This document shows positions 10,306 through 22,900 of a stretch of 64,000 nucleotides of DNA, piece after piece. How positions within the stretch are numbered: position 1 is the first letter of the stretch; each line of letters starts with the position of its first letter. This DNA comes from Rattus norvegicus (lineage: Eukaryota > Chordata > Mammalia > Rodentia > Muridae): NCBI RefSeq assembly GCF_036323735.1, contig NC_086021.1, positions 127,797,976 to 127,861,975 of the forward strand, read 5' to 3'. Made by a program: the position numbers and the translations under genes. The notes below the pieces were generated by a model. The model did not search any database and was not told the DNA's origin. It was given only the letters and a program-made list of their open reading frames with translations.

Positions 10306-13293
10306 GTAAAGGGCAAATGCCATCCTCCACCCCCACCCCAAGAACTGACTCCAAAAACAATCTAGCTTTGATGGCTTCACTTAACGTTTAAAAGCTCTTC
10401 CTTGAGTGCTAGTTGCTTCATTGTTCTTTATTGGTTCTGGAGGGGTTTGGGTAATGCTAATAGCTAACCTCTCAAAAAGTACTTTCAGGAGGATTAGATA
10501 ACAGTGGGAAGGTTGCCTTCCAAACTCTACGACGTGGATTTTAAGCGGACTGCCCCCCACCCCCCCACTTAGGAGGTTCCATCTCTTCCTGAACCTTTCC
10601 AAGGCTCATTCTTTGAAACTGGAGACAGTTCCCCCTGTTTGCACACTGGGTTAAAATAAACCGTACTAAAAACCAAGTTTAACAAGGGTTTCTTTTTCTT
10701 TTTTCTTTTCTTTTAATTATAAAAGTTTCTTGGCATGACTAGGTGTTTTCTATCTCTCCAGACCTATTTTTATAGTTTAGCTTCTTTGAAAGTCATGGAC
10801 ATGCTAACTGCAGGTGCAGGAAGCCACACCTCTTCACCAAAGCTAGTGCTTCCCACCCCTCTTATAGCTTGTAGCTCTTTTAACCAGAGAAAGGCTGATT
10901 GAGATACATATAAACAGTAGTAACTTATATCTTCTTACATTTTATTCCAGATACAGTTCTTCGGGAAACTTGATTTTAAGGGATATTAGCCTCTAGATTG
11001 TTGGAATCCTCTTAGCAGTTTTTCCTTCTTGTGTATTCCTATTCTGACTCTAGCACCTGCACATGTCCTTTTTTTTTTTTTTTTTTTTGAGGATTTGGAG
11101 CCTTATCTTGTGGTTGTGTGTTAGACTTTAACAGGACATTTAAGTACACTATGTCCTCAGGTCTAAACTCTCAGGAAGTATATGTTCTGAAAATATTTGA
11201 CTCTCTAAATAGATTTCAAGTTTTGGTGGTGTGGCTCTTATCTTAAAAGTCCCTTCCTTGTAATTGGCAATGCTTTTCTATAACTTTCAGACCAAGCCCA
11301 TGAAAATACTTTGTTGTTCATTTTGGTAGATTTACAGAAGGATTTTGTTCTGCAGCTCACAGTCTGCCACCCCATAAAGTCTTATGTTACATTACAAAGG
11401 TTTATTTTGCACATTTATACTATCACTAGGGAAGGTACAAAAATTGATCTAGCAGTTCTTATGTAAAATATATTTCTTTAAAACGTCTTTTTATTTAGTG
11501 TTGAAGATGAAGCAGTGGATAAAACCATTTTCAAAGACTGTGGCAAGATTGCATTCTACAGGTAAGTGAATTTATCACCCAGAAAAAAATTCCTGACGGA
11601 ATTCCCAAATTATTTCCACTAGGCTTTTGAGCACTGAGGGGCTAAGAACATACTCTTTAGGAAATCTAATATTTGCTATTATTTAAATCATATTTTATTT
11701 TTAAAAACCAAAATACTTTTAAATAATTTTTAAATGTGTGTTCTTTCAAAGATAATCGACTTACTTGGTTTGGAACTCACATAGAAAGAAATAGATTAAA
11801 AGTATTAGTACAACCTCTGCCTTTCCATCCCAGTTCTCCTCTTCTTCATATATTTATTAATTTCTTATGTATTCCTCCAGTATTTTTGTAACTACATATA
11901 TTCTTATATCACCTCATTCCTTATACCTACAAATAAGTTTGTATATACATTGCTCTGTGCCTCCTCGACCCCTGCTTTGTATTTTAGTCTGGAAAGCTTC
12001 CACTTCAGGACTTGGAGATTTCCCTCTGTGCTCACAGTATGCTGAGTAGGTGCATGATAATTTATTGGGTTCCAGCTCCACTTGCTAGAGCCTTGGGCTG
12101 TTGTTTCTTCTTAGTCTTTTGCTATGAGAGTACCACCATGTGAAGAGTTGTGCCATTTCCTATACACACAAGTGATTTATAAGATGGTTTTCTAGGAGCT
12201 GGAGATGTGGTTCAGCCATAGATCACTTCCTTGTGTGCAGGGCTCTGACCTGACCCTTAGTCCTGAAGAAAAATTTCCCTCTGTAGGGGTCTTTCTTACT
12301 TACTTTAACATTCTAAGAGGTTATTTGAGCCTAGAAAACAATGCCTTTAAAGTTGCTCTAAAAATAGTCTACTTTGGAGAAATCCATGGTGTAGTTGGTT
12401 CAAGAGCCTGATTTATACCTACTTTTAGATGATTCTGGAACTGAAATCTTCAAAAAAAATCATCAAAATTAATTTTTTGTTTGTTGATTGATTGATTTGA
12501 GGATTTTTTGTTTTCTTTTTGTTTTGTTTATTATTTGAGACAATGTCTCATTATGTAGGTAACAACTACCTGCTGTCATGTGCCTCCTGAGTGCTGAAAT
12601 TAAAGGTGCTATACCACCACACCCAGCAAAATTTGTTTCACATATTTTTTTTTTTTTTGGTTCTTTTTTTCGGAGCTGGGGACCGAACCCAGGGCCTTGC
12701 GCTTCCTAGGTAAGCGCTCTACCACTGAGCTAAATCCCCAGCCCCTGTTTCACATATTTTTAAGTTTCTGTTTCAGTCACTATCTGTTCTAAATGAAGAA
12801 AGGATGCCATTTTAAACTCAAAACAGTTACCTTGGGGAAGGGGGTGTTATACAATGAATACCTAGTCATCTTGTTAAGTCAATAGCCTATAACCAATTTC
12901 CACCAGACTCTATTGAATCACTACTAAAGGTTCACTTCCTGAAAAGGAGGAGGGAATTTAAGTTCATAAAAGTTATTTTTCAAATTTGGGCTGGGGAAAT
13001 GGCTTAGTTGGTAATGTACTTGCAAGAAGGCATGAGTTTTATTCCTAGAACCTACTGTAAAACTATTGTATCAGTCATGGGTACTTGCAGTCTCCAGTAC
13101 TGGGAAAGCAAAGACAAGGAGATTTCTAGGTCTTGCTGGCCAGCCAGGCTAACTTACTTGGCCAGCCTGAGATTAGGAAGAGATACTAACTTAAAGAATA
13201 AAAAGATGAACAGTCCCTAAGGAATTGTACCTGAGGTTTTTTTTTTCTGGTCCCCAATGACGTGTGCATGTACCTACAAAATCACATGTACCT

Positions 13294-13329
<36 letters not shown>

Positions 13330-15562
13330 AAGTTGCCCACTTTCTCCATAAAGAAGACAGGATGCCATTCTTAAACAATCATGTTGAAATTAGTATTAAT
13401 TTAGCAATAATTATTATTAGAACTCTAGTAATATCACATTCTTGGTACTTTATAAGAGTACCAATAGTCCTTGCTAGTCACTTACTGTGATAGTGAATTT
13501 ACTAATATTCACATGATGTTAGTCTATTAGATGCAGGGAGTCACAAGCAGTTCTCATATATTTGTTTACTTGTCTCAGTTTGCTTTCTGTTGCTGGGATA
13601 AATACAATAGCCAAAAGCAAGCTGGGGAGGAAAGGGTTTATTCCATCTTATAAACTCCCAATCACAGTCCATTATTGAGAGAAGTCAGGGCAAGAACTCA
13701 ACGCAGGAACCTGGAGGCAGGACTTGAAGCAGAGGCCATGGAGGAGTGCTTTTCCTGGCTTGCTCAGCTACCTTTCTTACACTACCTAAAGCATCACCCA
13801 CAGTCACTGGTCCCTTCCTCAGCAATAAGTTAAGCAAGAAAACCCCCCACAGACTTTCCTACAGGACACTCTGATGAAGGCTTCTTTATTCTAGCTTAAG
13901 GTTCTCTCTTTTCAAATGTCTCTACTTTGTGTCACGTTGATAAAACTCCCCAGCACAGTGCTCTTTATCTGTAGGCGGCAGAAACAGCAGCTCTCCAAGA
14001 ATACCACCTACCGGGCTTCACTAGGCTCCGTCAGCACAGAACAGGACAGCACCAGGTTCCAAATCAGCAGTGAAGCAACTAAGGTGAGACGCAAGAATAA
14101 TCTGCTTTTGTGTTTACTGAGATTGAATTAGATACATTTCTAGGACAGCTAATTTAAACCATCTATGCCTCAGTAGAGCTTTGCTGGAGAAGAAATATGA
14201 TCTTTTTCATATATACTGATCCTACATTCACTCATTCACTAATTTTTGAGGTCGTGTTGCACGTGAGCAAAGTGACTTATAACTTGGCTATTTAACCTTG
14301 ACTCCCAATCCTCCTTCCCCTGTTTCCCAGGTGCTGTGTTTGCATGCATCTTCCACCATGCCCAGTTGACCCTACGTTCACAGCGACGCAAATATCAACA
14401 GTTTGCCTGTGTGCCGCATGTTTTTCTAGATGTTTTACGTGTATTATTTCCTTTTGTTTTTATAATGCACCTAAGACATACAGTGTACTGTCCCCAATTA
14501 TTAAGTAAGGAAAACGAAATTTAGAAAGACATTTGCCCAGTGTCACATAGGTGTATTTTTTTCTGTCTTTGACAGATTCTATCAAAGATCCATACATGCT
14601 CCAGAACTTTTATATAGAATACAGTTTCTCATGAAGCCTGAACAAGGGGCATATTTATCAAATGCCCAAAGTTAGGCTAGGAAACAGGTAAGAGTATTAT
14701 GTAGTGGGAAACCCAAGACATGAGTCTTCTGTGTCTGAACTGTTTCACTAGTATGTCACCATGGTTACTACAAACTAAAAGAATTACCATAGGATATCTT
14801 AAGACTTCCTACTCACCGTTCAGTTCATACACTACTTCAGATGTGTCACAAAGATGGGTCAGTTTTACAAGTGTTTTGAGCTGGACCAGAAAGCTCAAGT
14901 CGGGCTGGAGAGATGGCTCAGTGGTTAAGAGCACTAACTGCTCTTCCAGAGTTCCTGAGTTCAAATCCCAGCTACCACATGGTGGCTCACAACCATCTGT
15001 AATGGGATCTGATGCCCTCTTCTGGTGTATCTGAAGACAGCTACAGTGTACTTATATATAATAAAGAAAGAAAGAAAGAGAGAAGGAAAGAAAGAAAGAA
15101 AGCAAACTAAAGTCACCTCATTAGATGACTTTACTCTAGCCCTTACTTTTAGTATTCCACCACCTTGTAAAACCACCCTGAGCTTCCAGAACATCTCAAT
15201 CCAATATGAATTAACTAGTAATTCTTGAGTTGGAAACCTAGATCATTAAGACTGGTCTGGGTCCACTCACAACTTACAGACTGACCCCACCAGCTCACCA
15301 TTTCTAGTTCTCAGACGTCGACTTTCAACTGAAGGTTGTGTGACATCTCCTTGTGACTGCTGCAGTTCCTGTCTTGTAGTGCTTTCATGTGGAAACTCAT
15401 CAGAAAACAAAATAAAAATTATCGCACAACATTGGCAGAAGGTTCTGAAAGACCTTAATTGAGAAATTATTAGTGTTGAGCAAACTTGACTCCCAATAAT
15501 TGGAGTGGCTTTCCAGGAATCTTTGAGCTAACTACCAGGTGGCAGGAACTTTCTTGTCTTGG

Positions 15563-15600
<38 letters not shown>

Positions 15601-18600
15601 ATTGTTTCTGATAATTTTCTCCTTTTTCTTCTTCTCTTCATTGTGTCTGCCACAAGGTGTAGTGGCCGTAATCTGGAAATAAAATCTTTATTCTTCCTTG
15701 GGGGAGGCTTAGTGTATAGAACTTCTTAAATAAACTACTATTATAAAGACATTGAGTAAGGAAAATGAGGCAGAATTATTTCAAATACCAGAAATAAACC
15801 AGAATTAAATTCTCAGCACAGCTTGACACCAATGCTGCTAGTGCCAGACTCCTGCACACACCTTCTTATGTCAGAGTAGATCGTTTTTCTCTCTTTGGAT
15901 TCTGAATGTTGAGAGGCAGACGTAGAATAGTATATAGGTTAATATAAGTTAAAAACTAGTCAGGGAACAGACCTAGCTTATGACTGAGGCATTTATTCAT
16001 AAAAATAAGCCTCTGAGTCGTTAATTAGGAACTGGAGCACAAATAAAAAGCCCACGGTTACAAGAGCCCAACAGAACTGGATGTCCTCCAAAAAGAAGAC
16101 TTTACAGTTTGGAGGGCTCCAGAGGATGGATTTCAAGGGAAAGAGGAAGTCCATTGAGAAAGAACAAAGTGTCTGAAATGCCAACCACAAAGCCTCCAAG
16201 ACTGGGAACTTAAAATACTTAAAACCTGCTCAGATACTTGAAAATATCAAAGCTGTGTAGGAATCTGTTTGCTCTCAGGCAAATATATATTTTAAAAAGT
16301 CACCTTGAAATTCTGCCTGACTCCAGTTTAATGTCCCAGTAATATGCAGAGTTGAAATAAATAACAGGGACTTGAGATCCCATTGCCCTCTGTTGCTTTA
16401 AGGGACAGTGAAGACGCAGGCAGTAATCTGAGAAGTTGTCTGTACTCTACGGCCATCTCATTGCATAGGAACAGGGCCAAAGGTTATTGCTAGGCTAAGA
16501 CAGAGGTATTAAGGAGTTTGCAGTCAGGTGCCAGTGTGGTCCGGAGTCTTGAAACAAGCTATATATACATTCCTAATAAGAACAATAGTTTTTCCTCTTT
16601 TTTTTTTTTTTTCAGGTTCAGAGAAACAGTTCAAAATCTAAGAGGAGCATATTCAGCTCACAGCTGCAGTTCTCAAATTGCACTGAAGAGGCAGATTCTA
16701 ACAAACCCAGAACTCCTGGTGCCTGCCTGCCCCCGCACTTGTACAGCATTAAATGATTAACTTCAGAGTTTGAACTACTCATCATGCTTGAAATACAATT
16801 CCTTCCCCCAGATCCACTCCTAATAAGCAATTAGGAAACAGAATCGAGCTTCATCAGTATTCTTTTAGTTTGCTTTGGCTGCATAACAAAATACCATAGA
16901 CCAAGAGACTTAAGCAACAGATTTGTCCCTAAATATCCAAGGCACCAGCACATCTCCTGTCTTCCTGGCTTACCTTGTATCCCCACGTGATTGAAAGACA
17001 CAGGCAAAGCAAATTCTGGTCTTTTCTTATAAAGGAAGTAGTGTCATCTTGAGGACTCCCCTCACCAGCTCTTAGAAGCCTAATATCACATAGAGTTAAA
17101 AAAGTTATGGGGGCTGGAGAGATGGCTCAGCGGTTAAGAGCACCCGACTGTTCTTCCAGAGGTCATGAGTTCAATTCCCAGCAACCACATGGTGGCTCAC
17201 AACCATCTGTAAAGAGATCCGATGCCCTCTTCTGGTGTATCTGAAGACAGCTACAGTGTACTTATATATAATAAATGAATAAATCTTAAAAAAAAAAAAA
17301 AAGTTGTACATGTTTGTAAATATACCAGTAAGTGTTCAACAAAGAAGCTAGTAGAGGAAAAATCTAAAAGGAAAATGTTCCCTTTTAAATACTGCTCAGG
17401 TTTAGTTTTCCCTACCAACTTTCCACCTTGAATGAAAACGTGCCATGTGTGGAGAAGCGGAGATCTGGTCTTAGGCACTCATCAATGCAGGGAAATGTAT
17501 GTTGCCTTCTGTGACTCTAACAAGGCAGGTAGTACTAACCCTTTGTCTCTAATGCACTTTATATTGCTAATTCTGGTGTTTTCTGATTTGGATAAACATT
17601 TATAAGCATTTTTACTTTCTTTGCAGCCTGTTAGCATGGTTTTACCAGAGACACTTCTAGCAGCTTCTTTGAGGATCCAAGTCTATCTCTAGGATTCTAC
17701 ATGAAGTTACTCCTTGCTTCTTCATCTAAGTGAAATTAAAGTGAGGCTTTCCCAACTAGCCACCTCCTCAGCAGACAGGGCACAGACACATGTTAGCAAG
17801 CACTATTCATTCTGAGTGGGCTAATTGCCCTTGGGAAATGGGCTAAAAACTAGCACAAGGTCATCATTCTTCTCTTAGAGAATCCATGCTTGCAGTTATC
17901 ACACACAGCTGGCGTGGATTCTGTCATTCTGTCTGAACAGGCAAAGGGGCAGCTGCCTGAGCCTTGATAGCCCTGCATGCCAGAGGTTTGTAGGTTGGGT
18001 TTCCAAATTCAGTGTTTGTGGCTCTCAGCTTTGAGAACTAAAGCTATGGTTCCAAGCCCACAAAGTTGGTACACCAAGCAGAGTACTTTCACTGGTGCTT
18101 GAGTATTAACACTAATTAGAGTTCTACCTCCCGAGCTCTTGTCTTTAGGTCCCCACAGCCTCTCATCTACGTAGCCCCGCCTCTTACTGACTTTTCTGTT
18201 ACACTCTTGGACCCTTGTCCTGCCTTTACAGTTACAGCTCAGAACTTCAGGCACTGAAGCCTTTAGTTCGCAGTGGCTCTCAGCCCCCTCTGGGCTTTAC
18301 ACCTCCAGCCTTGGATATCACAAGTCTTACTGCTTTTTTAGAGCCTCAGAAGCTCCTGGTGTTGCAGCTCTGAGCTTTGAGTATCAGGATTCTAAAGGCT
18401 CCTGATGACCCTGGAAATTTTCAGCCACATTTGTCGTCACTGCTGATACTGGAGCTTGAAGCCCTAGGTTTTCTTTTAGTTTGGTTTTTGTTTGTGTTTG
18501 AAAATAGTATCCCTAATTCCAGGCTGCTCTTGAACTAGTTAAGTAGTTATGGATGACTTTGAATTTCTTGATCCTCATGCCTCTATGTCCCAAATTCTTG

Positions 18601-19875
18601 GATTATGGGTATACAGTACCACTGACCTTAAATTTTCAGGCAGCCTTTGTAGAAACCAGCCTGGCTTCACACTTCCTGTGTAACTTGAGGAGAACTTATG
18701 GTCCTCCTGTCCCTTAAATGTTGGGATTACAGATATGAATTGAGCTTTTTATGTAACCCACTAAGCTTGTTTCACCTCTGAGGAGGGCCACAAAATAAAC
18801 ATGGCATTCTGGAAACTGCTTTACTAGAGCCTAAAGTTGCAACACAAGAATGTGGGTTGGGTCTGAGAGAAGCCTCTCAGACTAATGTAAAAAGAGTGGC
18901 ACACTCCTGCATTCCTGTATTCACTTAGGAGGTGAAGGCATAAGAATGAGGAGTTCAAGTTTATCCTTAGCTACATAGCAAGTCTGGAACCAGCCTGGGC
19001 TACATGAAACTATCTAAGAAATAGGAAGATAAACAACGCACTGTAATATGCAAACAAACAAACTGGAAAACAGCTTGATTTACATGTAGAAAAGGAGTTT
19101 GCTGTGCTTGGTCTCAGGCTGTAATTCCACTAATAGCAGTTTCTATTCTACCAATGAAAGGTGTTGTATAAGCACAGCCCAGAGGTTTTTGCTGAGTTAC
19201 CGGAGGAGATACTCCTCCTCCTGACCTAATTGAAGACTGCTATTACAAGATCTTGTAATAGCAGCCCTCCAGAGAAGCTGTAGGCAAGCTTATCTGGTGG
19301 CCATCAAGGTTTGTCAAAACTCAAGTGAAGGGCTCCACACAGAAGCAAGGCAGCAAGGCCTCGGGAAGCAGAAGTATGTGGTGTCAGCAGCATCTTGGTT
19401 GTGATGTTCTCTGCAGCTGGGACATAGCTTTCACAGTCTTTCATGAATTGTTCAGGGGGAGCTGGTGTGCTCTGGTGACAGCTGCCAGAGGAGGAAATGT
19501 TCGGTTTTTGTTTATAGGCAGTCGGGTATAAGGGGAAGATCAGACAGTTGTCAACCACAGGTTCGAAATTGGGCCACCCAGCAACTCGCTTACCTTAAAA
19601 CATAAGAGGGTGCTTTAACAAAGGCCCACTGTTTACTTTTTTCTGTTTTGTTTTTTTTTCTGTTTACATTGTTAACACTATTTGGCAATATTTAACTCAT
19701 AGGCGGAAAACATTAAGAAGAACCAGATTCCAGGGCCATCTGGGGAGAAAGAGCTTCAGTTGAAAGACTGTATCCATTAGATTAGCCTGTGTTGTAAGGC
19801 ATTTCCTTGGTTAATAATTGATGCAGGAGAACTATTTGTGGGTGATACTATGCCTGGCCAGATGGTCTTGAACTG

Positions 19876-19929
<54 letters not shown>

Positions 19930-22900
19930 CAAGGCATGAAGAACAAGCCAGTAAGCAACACTCCTCCATGGCGTCTGTATCAGCTCCTCCCTTGAGTTCC
20001 TCCCTTGACCTCCTTCATGGTAAACTGTAAGGTACAATATGAAATACACTTGTCTTCCTAAGTTGCTTTGAGTGATAGTGTTTATCACAGCAATAAAAAC
20101 TTATTCTCCCACCAATTCCAGGAGGCTCTGCTTAGATCCCTCCTCCCCCAGAGAGACTTCCCAGAGCCTTTGCCTTGCATACATTGGTATTCCCCTTCCT
20201 GTTTTGCCACCAACTCTGTATTTGTACTTTTAATCTCAGTTTGATATAAATTGTGTGTTGGTTTCATCTTCAGTGATCACAATATTAAATGTAAAGTAAA
20301 TGTTACTTGAATTTAAAAGAACCATAAAAATATATGTCTAGCTTGGAAGAGAATAGATAGTCTGAGTTTCAGCTCTGTTTGTATCTGGGCATTTTCAAAT
20401 GGTCGAATTCTGATGGAATACTCAAGATAACTCAAATATGAGAAAAAGTAAGCACGTAAACATTACTTATACTCAGTTGTATAACAGCCTGTCTTAGAGC
20501 GACTATGACTGGCTGCTTGCTCTTCAGGACACTGTTCCCGAAACTGTGCCCTGACTGCTGTCCGTAGTCCTAGATGCAAGGTTCCTGTCACGTGACTTTT
20601 TGGATGCTGCTTGATGTTTTCAGTACTACCTATCTGTCTTCTGCTTCCACCACATCCTGTCATTTTCACTGATAACCTTTCCCGTTGAGCCTATGTCATA
20701 GTAGATGTAATAACCATGTAGGTGCCCATGTGTAACTGGCGCTCAGCAGTGTGTTTCACAATGAACTTGCAGTAGAGCAATATAATAATGGTGCACTGGT
20801 TAAAAACCCATCTTAAAGTTGTCCTCTAAACTAGATGCTTCATTTTGTGACTCAAACCCAGCCATTTCTGTTCTCGAGGGCTTCAAGTTTTATTTTTCAG
20901 GTTTACTCTCTTCATACTCCTACGCTGTTTCCATTCCTCCTGCAGGACATTTTTACCTAAATTTCCCAGTCCCTTGAGAAAGTTCCCTTGAAGCCTATTA
21001 TTATTCCTGACTGTAAAAAGTCTCTTAATAGTTCAATAAGCCTCACTTCATCTACTCTTAAGAACTGCAAAGATCATCAGTCTTCTCAGTTCTTTTCCTG
21101 AGCCTGTTTCTTTCATCTTTCATACAGCTAGAACATGGTTACACTGAATTTAACACTCAAATTCTTAGCACATCTGTACCTGGTTATATGTTTCAATCTT
21201 TCCAAGTCTGGTTGCAGTTTGTGCAATTATTCAGTTTGATATAAAGACCCCATTCACTCTAAAGATGCTGATTTGGACAACCATATGTTTACCTAGCCAC
21301 AGACACACAGAAGAGATTCCTTGTTCTACAGCAATAATCAAGCAAGAACAGGCATATATTCAGGAAGTGTTCATTTGATTGTCTGCATTTACCAGTTTGC
21401 TTGGCCTATAATAATTTAAACAAATGCTTTCTAATTACTGTAATATGATTGTTAGACTACGTTATCACTGAGGTAAGCTGTTGAACCTTACATCTGTACT
21501 CCCAGATTCCTCTTGTGGCTGAAGTTTATGGTATAGAGAAGGACATTTTCAGACTTAAGATCAATGAAGAAACTCCACTGAAACCAAGGTATGAAGTTCC
21601 TGATGTCGTCAACAGCAAGCTTGGAACTGTCAGGTGAGCCTCCGAGCGGGGTCTGTTATGCACAGCCTTGGCGTGTTCTGTCATCCTACCTTGGATGGAT
21701 TCCTTATTCACCCCCACTTAGTCTGTTCAAAGTTATACTCAGTTACTGGGTTAGTAGTCAATCATTTGGGGATAAGTTTATAAATTTTCTATATTCCCTA
21801 TTCTGTTTGCTCTAACTCCCATCCCAAAACTGTTTTGTACCTCCAAATGAGGAGAGACAGAAGGTTCGGCTTGCTCTGTTTCTCACAACAGTGGTTTATT
21901 CAGCAGAGTTTGGAACTAAGTCGAAGAAAAGCTGTTTAATTTGCTCACTTGGATTAGTACCATGACTCAAGAGACCTAATACACTAACGCTCACAGTAAT
22001 TTATACAGTCAGACAGACTCTCTTTTAATTAAGGATAGTCTCAGAAGCCTAACACTTAATTTTATTTAGAGCCAGAGATAAAGTAATTATCAGTGTTTAG
22101 GTTAAAAAGAAAAATCACTCGGGACTAAAGCATTTTCAAGTACTTGCAAGATTTCCATCCATTGTCCCCAGGCATTCAGGTAGAACACCAGCTGCATTGC
22201 CTGGTGATTTCTGATAAGGGTAAGACAGATGCTTTAATTTTCGCCATATTCCTACCATGATTTTATGTACGTTATGAGCTTATGGTCAATAGATAGTAAA
22301 GATTATATAAATATCGTGCAGTAAATATCGTTGTTAGTTCTGCTTCCATCTTGACAACTTTCTAGGGGACCTTCAGCTACAAAAGTAACTGAAACTCCGA
22401 AAGCAGCCTTTTGCCCTTCCCAGACTCCTTTGTAGCCAGAGTTCTGATATATTAATAGAGATGTATTAATGTGAGAATTAAATTAAAATGAGAACATGCT
22501 AAATCGTAACTGCTATCCCTATGAGGAGACTGTCGAGACACATCCACAGGGACGCTTACAATGACAAGCAACCATCTGCAGGCCGTGGAGATGGGTCTTA
22601 TAAGAACCAGGGTTGGGGATTTAGCTCAGTGGTAGAGCAGTTGCCTAGCAAGCACAAGGCCCTGGGTTCGGTCCTCAGGTCCAGGAAAAAAAAGAAGATA
22701 ATACCTCAGATTTCCAGAACTGAGAGAAAATAAACTGCTATTTAAACAGCCCAGCCTGTGGTCATTTGTTAATGATAACCCAGCAAACCGGTACAACTAG
22801 GAATGAACCACAGCATTCTGTGCTTCTGCGTAAGTTATTCTTGGTCGTCAACTGAAATAAGAGGCTTACCAAGCAAACCAAGAGGTGGGAATATAGCACA

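Larger units (their letters stand above)
11562..13974 (+). other. Ganc intron 2
   Basis: Holds an ID/B4-like remnant near 12197-12270, a B1 minus copy 12500-12628, an ID minus copy, a B4-like piece 12987-13200, a (CA)n run and a rodent medium-length repeat at about 13573-13940 (ctgttgctgggataaa...aaagggtttatt type). Confidence 0.6.
14084..21505 (+). other. Ganc intron 3 (7.4 kb)
   Basis: The largest intron. It contains two B2 copies, a (TTG)n run, a (GA)n run within a rodent repeat (about 19790-20100), B1-like remnants near 18480-18640 and 18890-19020, and a perfect 28-bp palindrome. 15230-15540, 15620-16590 and 20280-21480 show nothing recognisable beyond AT-rich single-copy-looking DNA. 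Confidence 0.55.
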
